Shown here one piece after another: positions 17,953-25,998 of a stretch of DNA of 64,000 bases (within the stretch, counting starts at the first letter, position 1; each line of letters begins with the position of its first letter). The stretch covers positions 744,001-808,000 of the forward strand of contig NZ_JWIC01000004.1 in assembly GCF_000814765.1 (NCBI RefSeq), in the 5' to 3' direction. Source of the DNA: Pseudoalteromonas luteoviolacea. GTDB lineage: Bacteria > Pseudomonadota > Gammaproteobacteria > Enterobacterales > Alteromonadaceae. Position numbers and translations under genes: made by a program. Under the pieces are notes generated by a model. That model saw nothing but the letters and a program-made list of their open reading frames with translations. It was not told where the DNA came from and ran no database searches.

Positions 17953-18645
17953 TATAGCTTCCTTTCGTACTTTCCCATTTTATATCCAATTTAACTCTCT
18001 TCAGCGGTTGAGCCGTTAATAGACTGAATTCCATTTCGAACTCAATACATAGCATGTTTTTTTCGTACAGCACTATTGGTTTGTTTATTTCAATAAATTC
18101 TATTTTGGCTTAAAAAACCATCTAAACCGTCTTTTTTGTATCTATTTTGTTGCCATGTTTTATAAAAGTTTATTTTTAAGGGGTTTGGACCTATTTGGTT
18201 ACCATTTTTTATCAAATGAGATTGATTTACATCTGTATAACTTTGTTGTTTTTGAGCTTGATTTGGGTTTAAGTAATTGATTTTACTTTTGTTTTTTGTG
18301 TTTGTTGCTTTAATGTTGGTTTTTTCGTGTGCCTTTATTGTGTTTTTCGATCTAATTGGCTAGATTTTTGTTTTTATTGTTTATTAATTTTTTGTCTTTC
18401 TTTTGGGTTTAAATAATAAAACCTTTAAAAACATAAGGTTGTTGTTGTTCTTGTGTTTTTTTTGTAACTTTTATTGTGTTGTGATGTTGATTTTTTCAGG
18501 TATAAGTGCAATAAAATTGTTGACGCTTAGGGCAGGGATTGTTTAGTATTTCTGCACCATGTTGCTTTAAGTGCAACAATAAAAAATTGGCTTACGCCAT
18601 TTATATAATTATAACCACTCAAAAGGGTGGTCCAGGGAGATTCAA
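17953..18645. other. Long T-rich intergenic region upstream of receptor 2
   Basis: About 690 bases without a convincing ORF. Much of 18050-18500 is strikingly T-rich and A/C-poor on the plus strand. Two related words, TTTGTATCTATTTTG (18135-18149) and TTTGGACCTATTTGG (18184-18198), recur in similar form upstream of receptor 3. A candidate promoter is TTGACG followed 17 bases later by TTAGTA, near 18520-18550. Confidence 0.45.
18614..18631 (+). promoter_or_regulatory. Stem-loop abutting the receptor 2 Shine-Dalgarno
   Basis: ACCACTC-AAAA-GGGTGGT forms a 7-bp hairpin (one G-U pair) that ends directly before CCAGGGAGA and 14 bases before the ATG. It could stabilise the mRNA 5' end or tune translation. 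Confidence 0.4.
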
Positions 18646-21453
18646 ATGTTAAACAATCAAGTAACCAAGGCTGTGCGATTAGCATTGGCTTTAGGTGCTG
18701 TATCAGCATCTGCTTTTGTATCTGCTAACGAAGCAGGTGAGCAAGAAGTTGAGCGTATTGAAATTACAGGTTCTGCAATCAAGCGAACAGACCTTGAAGG
18801 TGCACTACCTGTAGATGTAATCGATGCAACAGATATTGCAAAGTCTGGCGTAACAAGTGTGCCGGATTTAATCGCAAACATTCCATCAATGCAGGGTTTT
18901 ACCGCTGCTGGTGAGTCTGTTGGCGGTGGCGGTGGTGGTATTCAAACTGCTTCCCTACGTGATTTGGGTGCTGAATATACGCTTGTTCTTATCAACGGTC
19001 GCCGTATGGCTTCGTCTGACTCAGGTTCAAGCATTGACATTAACTCAATTCCTTTATCAGCGATTAAGCGCGTTGAAATCCTTAAAGATGGTGCGTCTGC
19101 ACTATATGGCTCTGATGCGATTGCAGGTGTTGTAAACTTTATTCTTAAAGATGACGTGCAAGAGACAACGATCAGTGCTCGTTATGACAAGCCAAAAGAT
19201 ACGTCTAGCTCAAATTTCTCTATCACAACAGGCTTTGGTGATTTAGGCAGTGATGGCTTCAACGTTATGGTGAGCTTTAGCCGTGATGAGCAAGACAACC
19301 TGAGATCGGTAGACCGCGATTTTGCAAAAACTGGTTTTGTTCAATTTGAGCACGCTGGCCAAGATTTAGTGGCGATTGCGGGTTCTTCAAATGCGATCCC
19401 TGGTAACGCTTACGTGACTTACAACACGCGTGACGAGGCTGGGAACTTAGTTCTAAATGACGCTGGTAACAATGTTACTAAAACTTACGCATTAAACCCT
19501 TACAAAGAAGCAAATGGTTCTTGTCACACGACAAGTGCACCGTCTGGTAATGCATGTCAATTTGACTATACGAGTACATTAGAAATTCAGCCAGAAAGTG
19601 AACGTAACAACCTATTCTTACAAGGTACGTTTGCAGTAAACGATGACACAGAAGCATATGTGACAGCGTCTGCTTCAGAATTCCAAATGACTACGCGTAT
19701 TGCACCTTACCCGACAGGTACATTTACACTGGCTAACGATTCACAAATCGTGAAAGATAACGTACTTCCATATCTTCCGGATAATGTGCTAGCAGATATG
19801 ACGAAAGTCGCTGCTCGCTGGCGTGTACTTCCGGGCGGTAATCGTACGGACGAATATACGGCAACAACAACACATTTTGTCGCTGGTTTACGTGGTGACT
19901 TTGGCGAGTGGAACTATGATTTTGCCGTTACAGCGTCTGATGCAGAGCGTGAGCAAGTTCGTATAACTGGTTACCCATTAGAGAAAGAGTTCATTGAACT
20001 TGTTACATCTGGTGAAGTAGATATTTTCGCAGATCCTGATTCACTAACTGACGAGCAAAACACAGCTGTTAGAAATACGATGTTTAACGGTTTGTGGGAC
20101 ACAACTGAGACTGGTTTGTTCGCTATTGAAGGTAAAACATCAGGCCCAATCGCAGAGCTGGATGCTGGTACAGTATACATGGCTGTTGGTTTTGATTATC
20201 GTATGTCAAACTACTCACTGACTAATGGTGAAGGTCAAAATGCTGAAGTTGTATTATTTGAATCAGCTGGTGAAGAGTTTGATTTAGAGCGTGACAGCTA
20301 CGGTGCATTTGCTGAAGTCGTGGTACCTGTACTTGAAAACTTAGAAGTAACAGGTTCATTACGTTACGACGAAATTGGTGAAATCACAGATTCTAAGCGT
20401 ACTGGCAACCAAACTGTTAACGACAGTGCTGATGATACGACATATAAATTGAGTGTTTCTTATCGTCCTAATGACCAATGGTTGTTGCGTGCTTCTTATG
20501 GTACTGGTTTCAAAATGGCTACAATGCGTGAAATCGCAGAGCCACGTGTTGAGTTTGGTGTAACAGCATCACCTTATGACTGTCCGGCTGGTTTGAGACA
20601 AGAAATTGCACAATTCTGTTACTCTGACAAACTTCAGTACGATGTATTCCGTGAAGGTAATGCAGGACTTAAACCTGAGACTTCTAAGCAGTACACATTT
20701 GGTTTCGTATGGTCTGGCGACCAAGGCACAAGCTTTGGTATGGACTACTGGAACGTACAGATGGAAAACCAGGTTAGACGCCTAACTCAGAACCAAATCT
20801 TTGGTGACCCGGTAACATACGCTGAGTGGTTCACGACTAAGATTGACCAAGGTACAGGCGATACTGTTGTTGCAATCATCCAGGCAGCTGACAACGTGGG
20901 TGAGTCAAGAAATTCAGGTATTGATTGGCACTTTGATTTCACGACAGAATTTTCTTTCGGCACACTTAAGTCTCAATTAATGGGTACTTACATGCTTGAG
21001 AGTGAAAGCTTACGTGTTGGTAGTGATAATATCTGGGATTCTAGCTTAGGTAAAGTCGGTACTAACGAAGCTGTTACATTCCGCAACATCGTGAACTTTA
21101 ATAATACCTTCACGCATGGTGATTTCACACACAGCTTAAATATTAAGGCTCGCAGTGGTTACACAGATGCAGCAGCAGATGTAAGTTTCTATGTAGCAAA
21201 AGCTGATGATTGGAATGATGCTGTTGATGGTAGCGTAATTCAAAAGCATATCCCAGTATACATGACAGTTGATTATCGCTTAGCTTATGCTTGGGGTGAT
21301 AACGCAAATGTAGGCTTTGGTATCAAGAACTTATTTGATAAAGAACCGCCATTCACGCTTAACGCAGCAGCGGGTCACCAGGTTGGTTATGACCCACGCT
21401 ATGCAGACCCGTATGGACGTACTTTCTACCTACAAGCTGATTACACTTTCTAA
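18646..21453 (+). CDS. TonB-dependent outer-membrane receptor 2
   Basis: A 935-residue receptor whose signal peptide (MLNNQVTKAVRLALALGAVS) nearly matches those of receptors 1 and 3. The plug domain shows VERIEITGSAIKRTDLEGALP, a glycine run (VGGGGGGIQTASLRDLG), YTLVLINGRRMA and VEILKDGASALYGSDAIAG. It resembles receptor 3 more than receptor 1, sharing the VTSVPDLI and IPSMQGFT blocks. The C-terminal strand ends in ADYTF, a usual barrel-assembly signal. An inner cysteine pair (SCHTTSAPSGNACQFDYTST) has a counterpart in receptor 3. The ATG has AGGGAGA eight bases upstream. Its own terminator and leader indicate a separate transcript. The substrate is unknown. Confidence 0.92.
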   Translation: MLNNQVTKAVRLALALGAVSASAFVSANEAGEQEVERIEITGSAIKRTDLEGALPVDVIDATDIAKSGVTSVPDLIANIPSMQGFTAAGESVGGGGGGIQTASLRDLGAEYTLVLINGRRMASSDSGSSIDINSIPLSAIKRVEILKDGASALYGSDAIAGVVNFILKDDVQETTISARYDKPKDTSSSNFSITTGFGDLGSDGFNVMVSFSRDEQDNLRSVDRDFAKTGFVQFEHAGQDLVAIAGSSNAIPGNAYVTYNTRDEAGNLVLNDAGNNVTKTYALNPYKEANGSCHTTSAPSGNACQFDYTSTLEIQPESERNNLFLQGTFAVNDDTEAYVTASASEFQMTTRIAPYPTGTFTLANDSQIVKDNVLPYLPDNVLADMTKVAARWRVLPGGNRTDEYTATTTHFVAGLRGDFGEWNYDFAVTASDAEREQVRITGYPLEKEFIELVTSGEVDIFADPDSLTDEQNTAVRNTMFNGLWDTTETGLFAIEGKTSGPIAELDAGTVYMAVGFDYRMSNYSLTNGEGQNAEVVLFESAGEEFDLERDSYGAFAEVVVPVLENLEVTGSLRYDEIGEITDSKRTGNQTVNDSADDTTYKLSVSYRPNDQWLLRASYGTGFKMATMREIAEPRVEFGVTASPYDCPAGLRQEIAQFCYSDKLQYDVFREGNAGLKPETSKQYTFGFVWSGDQGTSFGMDYWNVQMENQVRRLTQNQIFGDPVTYAEWFTTKIDQGTGDTVVAIIQAADNVGESRNSGIDWHFDFTTEFSFGTLKSQLMGTYMLESESLRVGSDNIWDSSLGKVGTNEAVTFRNIVNFNNTFTHGDFTHSLNIKARSGYTDAAADVSFYVAKADDWNDAVDGSVIQKHIPVYMTVDYRLAYAWGDNANVGFGIKNLFDKEPPFTLNAAAGHQVGYDPRYADPYGRTFYLQADYTF

Positions 21454-21463
21454 TATTAGGACC

Positions 21464-21491
21464 CTTGGCTCTAGTCTAACCTAGAGCCAAG
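21464..21491 (+). terminator. Stem-loop just after receptor 2
   Basis: TTGGCTCTAG and CTAGAGCCAA form a perfect 10-bp stem with a TCTAAC loop. No T-run follows, so it may protect the mRNA 3' end rather than terminate. Confidence 0.5.
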
Positions 21492-21621
21492 TTACGAATT
21501 TAGAAGGAAAATATAACATGTTGCAGCATTTATAACTTTATTCATAAACAACGCTTAGTGAATTTATGTAAAAAAGGTAGATGCTATGTAGCTGAAGTTT
21601 CAGCTTGAAATATTCTCGTCT

Positions 21622-21649
21622 AAAAAACCTGCATTCGCAGGTTTTTTTT
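21622..21649 (+). terminator. Rho-independent terminator downstream of receptor 2
   Basis: AAAAAACCTGC and GCAGGTTTTTTTT around an ATTC loop, with a T-run. It lies 170 bases after the stop of receptor 2, leaving a 130-base transcribed segment between the first stem-loop and this terminator. Confidence 0.9.
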
Positions 21650-22139
21650 CATTTATTTTATTGCTTTTTTTGTACCTATTTGTGTTTTTGGTGTTTATTA
21701 AGTTAATTTTTGTGTTGATTTTTACTGGTTCTATTTTCAGCGCCTGACGTGTTTCATTTCTTTTCTTCCTTTCTTTTTTGAATTTACTATTTGTTTATTT
21801 CTAGGTTTTTATACTCATATTTTTCAATTAGTAGTCTGTTTTTATTTGCTTTTATTTTTTGTTTTGACGAAATGATAAAGCGAAAAATAGCTTCTTTAGA
21901 GTGGTGTTGAGTTAGGGTTGTTTGTATTTATAACGGGGATCTTTATGAATCTCTTTTGTTGTGTTTTATGCAATTAATATGTGTATTAACTCGTTTTTAC
22001 AAGCTTGCATGGGTATTTACTTTGTGGTTACTATACTTGCGTTGTTACATATAAGGTACACATAAAAGTAACGTGTTTAACCTTGTATTGAATGCATAAT
22101 TAAAATAAAAGCTTTGTCAAAAGCCCAGGGAGAAATTGA
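21650..22139. other. T-rich intergenic region upstream of receptor 3
   Basis: About 490 bases without an ORF that I can support. The first half is T-rich like the region before receptor 2 and holds TTTGTACCTATTTGTG (21669-21684). It ends in CCCAGGGAGA, the same ribosome-binding site as the other receptors. Confidence 0.4.
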
Positions 22140-24959
22140 ATGTTAAATAGTAAGATCTCAAAAGCAGTTCGCTTAGCGATCGCTTTTGGTGCTGTTTCAG
22201 CAACTGCGTTTAACGCAACAGCTGAAGAACAAAAAGAAATCGAAAAAATTGAAATTACAGGCTCTAGCATTAAAGGTACAGACCTTGCTGGTGCTTTACC
22301 TGTAAACGTATTGAGTGCAGAAGATATCAAAGCAACTGGTGTTACCTCTGTTCCTGACTTAATCACTCAAATCCCTTCAATGCAGGGTTTCACAACTCCA
22401 ACTTCTTCTGTTGGTGGCGGTGGTGCAGGTACTGCAACAGCGTCTTTACGTGGTTTAGGTTCAGAGTACACTTTAGTACTTCTAAACGGCCGCCGTGTTG
22501 CATCACAATTCTCTGGTAGTTCTGTTGACATCAACAGTATCCCATTAGCAGCAGTAGAGCGCGTTGAAGTACTTACTGATGGTGCATCAGCTATCTACGG
22601 TTCAGATGCTATCGCGGGTGTAATTAACTTCATTCTTAAGGACGAAGTAGACCAATCAACACTTTCAGTAAGAACAGACCGTCCACGTGACGGTGGTGAA
22701 ACAACTAACGTAAGTTTCACAACTGGTTTCGGTGACTATGACTCTGATGGTTATAGCTTATTGTTCACAGTATCTCACGATACTCAAGAGACATTACGTT
22801 CTAAAGACCGTGAATTCGCAAAAACAGGTCTTTTAGAGTTTGCTTATGAAGGTCAAAGCTATTTCTCAATCAATGGTTCTCCAAATGCTATTCCTGCAAA
22901 CGTTGAAGTAGAGCTTGACGGCGGTGATGCAGCTTACTTCTTCAACCCGTACCTATCTCAGAATGGTACTTGTGCTCCAGACAATGCTAAAGATCCAAGC
23001 TCTGATCAGTGTATGTTCGACTACACAAGCACACTTGAAATCGTTCCTGAAAGTGAGCGTACTTCATTCATGGTACACGGTAACTTTGACGTAACTGAAG
23101 ACATCAAAGCATTTGCTACTGTGAGCTATACTGATTTCTCAATGACTGCTCGTATCGCGCCTAACCCAACTGGTCCAATCCCAATTGGAACAACAGGTGA
23201 AGCTTATAAGCAATATGTTGAACCTCACCTAACTGAAGATCAGAAAGCTCGTGCAACTGAAGTTTATGCTTCATGGCGTGCACTACCAGGTGGTAATCGT
23301 ACTTCAACATTCGACACAACTACTTTCAACTCATCTTTCGGTCTCGAAGGTGTACTTTTCGATACTATCGATTTCAGTACAGCAATTGCAATCTCAGGTG
23401 CGGAGCGTGATGAGAGCTTCTCTGACGGCCACTTCTACGCAAACTGGGTAGGTGATATTGCTAACGGTACAATCGACGTATTCGCGCTTCCTGGTGAAAT
23501 GAGTGAAGCAGGTCTTGCAGCACTTGAAGCAAGTAAATGGCGTCACCTTAACCAGACATGGAAGACAAGCTCAATTGCTTGGGATTTCCGTGCATCACAG
23601 GCGTTATTTGAATTACCAGCAGGTGAAGTATACATCGGTTACGGTTTAGATTACCGCGTGAACTCTTACGAAAACATTCCTTCTGCTGAAAATGCTAAAG
23701 ATGAACGTTGGGGTTCAGGTGGCGACCCTATATTTGACCTAGAGCGTACAACGTACGGTGCATTCACTGAATTCCAGGTTCCAGTATTAGACGACCTGAT
23801 GCTTTCTGCAGCAATTCGTTACGATATGATTGGTGGTGTTGATAACAATCACTTCATTGATGAAAACGATGCGAATGAAACAGTTCAGCAGATCACTGCA
23901 AATGATGACGAAAGCGACGTAACTTACAAAGTGAGCTTGCGTTATAACGCGACTGATGACTTAGTACTTCGTGGTTCAATCGGTACAGGTTTCCGTTCAG
24001 CGACAATGCTACAAATTGCACAGCCGCAAAACTACGGTGGTGTAACTCGTGCACCATACACTTGTCCTGTTACTGATGCCCGTACACGTGGTTGTAGTGC
24101 TGCGCCAGTACAGTATAACTTGTATAACAGTGGTAACCCGAACCTAGCACCTGAGACTTCAGATCAGTGGTCACTTGGTTTCGTTTACGCACCAAGCAAC
24201 GAATTTACTTTCGAAATGGACTACTGGAAAGTTGACATCCAAAACCGTGTTGATGAGCCTTCAGAAACATACGCGTTTACAGTTAACCCAGGTCTATATG
24301 ACGCACAGTTCGTAATCGGTGATGATCCAAATGGTGGTTCTCGTGAACGTCTATACTTCATCTCTCAACCACTTAACATCGGTGAGAGCATCAACGAAGG
24401 TATTGACTGGAAAGTTAACCTAACAAACGATCTTAGCTTTGGTACACTGAAGACTTCACTTCAAGGTACATATTTTGTTAAGCAAGAATACACTCTAGCT
24501 GGTACAGCTGACGAGTGGAGAAGCTCTCTTGGCCAGTATGGTGCTGATGAAGAAGTCGTATTCCGTAACGTTATCACTGCGCAGACAGTATTGAGTACAG
24601 GTGATTTCACTCATACGCTACGTGCTAACTACCGTTCTGGTTGGAAAGACCAAGAAACTGGAGTACAGTTTGGTACAATTGATAATCCAGACTACATTCG
24701 TGCTGATGATGGTACATTAACTGGTGGCGTACACAGCCGTGACATACAGTTAGAAGTTCCATCACACACAACTTTCAACTACAAAGTTGATTATTATGGT
24801 TTCGAAAACACCGTACTTTCAGCTGGTGTTAAGAACATCTTTGACAAAGAGCCTCCATTCTCACTTGGCGATGCAGAAGGTCACTTAGTAGGTTATGAAG
24901 GTCGTTACTATGACCAGTTCCTACGTACTTTCTACGTAAGTGTTGACTACAGCTTCTAA
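22140..24959 (+). CDS. TonB-dependent outer-membrane receptor 3
   Basis: A 939-residue paralogue of receptor 2. Its signal peptide is MLNSKISKAVRLAIAFGAVS, followed by IEKIEITGSSIKGTDLAGALP and a plug domain with VTSVPDLITQIPSMQGFT, a VGGGGAGTATASLRGLG glycine run, YTLVLLNGRRVA and VEVLTDGASAIYGSDAIAG. The barrel has a cysteine pair (NGTCAPDNAKDPSSDQCMFD) like that of receptor 2. The last strand is VDYSF. It has a CAGGGAGA site and its own terminator. Homogeneous, U/A-ending codon use suggests strong expression. The divergence from receptor 2 suggests different ligands, but none can be named. Confidence 0.92.
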   Translation: MLNSKISKAVRLAIAFGAVSATAFNATAEEQKEIEKIEITGSSIKGTDLAGALPVNVLSAEDIKATGVTSVPDLITQIPSMQGFTTPTSSVGGGGAGTATASLRGLGSEYTLVLLNGRRVASQFSGSSVDINSIPLAAVERVEVLTDGASAIYGSDAIAGVINFILKDEVDQSTLSVRTDRPRDGGETTNVSFTTGFGDYDSDGYSLLFTVSHDTQETLRSKDREFAKTGLLEFAYEGQSYFSINGSPNAIPANVEVELDGGDAAYFFNPYLSQNGTCAPDNAKDPSSDQCMFDYTSTLEIVPESERTSFMVHGNFDVTEDIKAFATVSYTDFSMTARIAPNPTGPIPIGTTGEAYKQYVEPHLTEDQKARATEVYASWRALPGGNRTSTFDTTTFNSSFGLEGVLFDTIDFSTAIAISGAERDESFSDGHFYANWVGDIANGTIDVFALPGEMSEAGLAALEASKWRHLNQTWKTSSIAWDFRASQALFELPAGEVYIGYGLDYRVNSYENIPSAENAKDERWGSGGDPIFDLERTTYGAFTEFQVPVLDDLMLSAAIRYDMIGGVDNNHFIDENDANETVQQITANDDESDVTYKVSLRYNATDDLVLRGSIGTGFRSATMLQIAQPQNYGGVTRAPYTCPVTDARTRGCSAAPVQYNLYNSGNPNLAPETSDQWSLGFVYAPSNEFTFEMDYWKVDIQNRVDEPSETYAFTVNPGLYDAQFVIGDDPNGGSRERLYFISQPLNIGESINEGIDWKVNLTNDLSFGTLKTSLQGTYFVKQEYTLAGTADEWRSSLGQYGADEEVVFRNVITAQTVLSTGDFTHTLRANYRSGWKDQETGVQFGTIDNPDYIRADDGTLTGGVHSRDIQLEVPSHTTFNYKVDYYGFENTVLSAGVKNIFDKEPPFSLGDAEGHLVGYEGRYYDQFLRTFYVSVDYSF

Positions 24960-24974
24960 ATTGAGCTGAGTTAT

Positions 24975-25002
24975 AAAAGAGCCGCTTGATGCGGCTCTTT
25001 TT
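24975..25002 (+). terminator. Rho-independent terminator after receptor 3
   Basis: AAAAGAGCCGC and GCGGCTCTTTTT form a strong stem with a TTGAT loop and T-run, 15 bases after the stop. Confidence 0.9.
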
Positions 25003-25311
25003 AATTACTCCCCCTTTAAATTATATACACTTCATTTTTCTTGTTTTAGTTAATTGCTTTATATATACACCTTTAAATACTTTCTATTTAATACGCCCGC
25101 TTACCTTATCTAAAAATTGGTTTTATATAGATTTTTGGCTGTTATTGGTGGGGCGTTGTTCATGAAGAACATTTTTATTAATAAGTGTGGTGGGGTTGTA
25201 TGTGGATTAATTATTTTATATGTTTTCTGTTTTGTTTTTAATCACTTGATTTATTTTTTTGTACGTTGTAATTTTAATTAATGGATTGTCTATAATAAAA
25301 GCAGAAAAAAC
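25003..25311. other. AT-rich region upstream of the twin lipoproteins
   Basis: About 310 bases with no ORF I can support. It ends with TTTTTTGTACGTTG (25255-25268), similar to words found upstream of the receptors, then an AT-rich stretch before the first lipoprotein. No strong Shine-Dalgarno is seen in front of 25312 beyond GCAGAAAAAAC. Confidence 0.35.
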
Positions 25312-25560
25312 ATGATAAAAAAAATAGGGTTGGTAGCATTTCTTATATCGACGGGATTCGTTGCAGGTTGTCAATCAACGAGTGCATCCGATGAGACTGC
25401 AAAAAAGGATGGATATCGTTGTGAACAGGTACGTAGTCTGGGGTCAAGCATTCCTAAAAAGCGATGCTCAACAAAAGAGCAGCGTAGACAAGATCGTGTA
25501 AACGCTCAAGAACAGTTGCGTGAAAGCCAGATTACTCTGAGTGGTGGTGGGGCAGGCTAA
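25312..25560 (+). CDS. Small lipoprotein, paralogue A
   Basis: An 82-residue protein with a type II signal peptide and a lipobox FVAGC (Cys20), so the mature chain is a lipid-anchored peptide of about 63 residues. The core GYRCEQVRSLGSSIPKKRC is shared almost exactly with the next gene, with two further cysteines that could form a disulfide. A charged helix (KEQRRQDRVNAQEQLRES) follows, then a glycine-rich tail. I do not recognise a named family and no function can be assigned. The two copies look like a tandem duplication. Confidence 0.7.
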   Translation: MIKKIGLVAFLISTGFVAGCQSTSASDETAKKDGYRCEQVRSLGSSIPKKRCSTKEQRRQDRVNAQEQLRESQITLSGGGAG

Positions 25561-25714
25561 ATATAACCCCTATTATTTTTAGTTTTATTTTATCGGATTT
25601 AATCTAGTTTAACCTATAATTAAGAGTTGTTTTATATGGTTTTTCTTTTTTGTGGTTTTACTGTGGTTTTTTCAAAAAGGTATTTTACATTTTATTTTTA
25701 AAAGGAAAGTTAAC

Positions 25715-25963
25715 ATGAAAGCAATATTGAGTATTATAACTCTCTCTTTACTCCCTTTACTTACAGCTTGCCAGTCAAATCAATTATCTAAAACAGAAGA
25801 TAATGGATATCGTTGTGAACAGGTACGTAGCTTAGGAACAAGTATTCCTAACAAGCGTTGTACAACAAAAGAGCAAAGACGAGAAGAAAGAAAACATGCT
25901 CAAGATCAAGTGAGAGAGTCCCAAAGAAATGTACTAACAAGTGCGATTGGTAGCGGAGGTTGA
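25715..25963 (+). CDS. Small lipoprotein, paralogue B
   Basis: An 82-residue lipoprotein, the same length as paralogue A. The start at 25715 is chosen because AAAGGAAAG precedes it and the signal peptide (MKAILSIITLSLLPLLTAC) begins there; the longer frame from 25652 adds 21 unrelated residues. The lipobox is LLTAC (Cys19). The core GYRCEQVRSLGTSIPNKRC and the following KEQRREERKHAQDQVRES repeat those of paralogue A with conservative changes. The signal peptides differ more than the mature cores, which suggests selection on the mature domain. Confidence 0.75.
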   Translation: MKAILSIITLSLLPLLTACQSNQLSKTEDNGYRCEQVRSLGTSIPNKRCTTKEQRREERKHAQDQVRESQRNVLTSAIGSGG

Positions 25964-25998
25964 TCCCAAGCGCAACAATGCGCTCAGTACTTTTCAGT

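Noticed and set aside
14760..25311. CRISPR-like or other spaced repeats in the T-rich intergenic DNA
   Set aside because: The runs are low-complexity T/G sequence with no regular unit or spacing.
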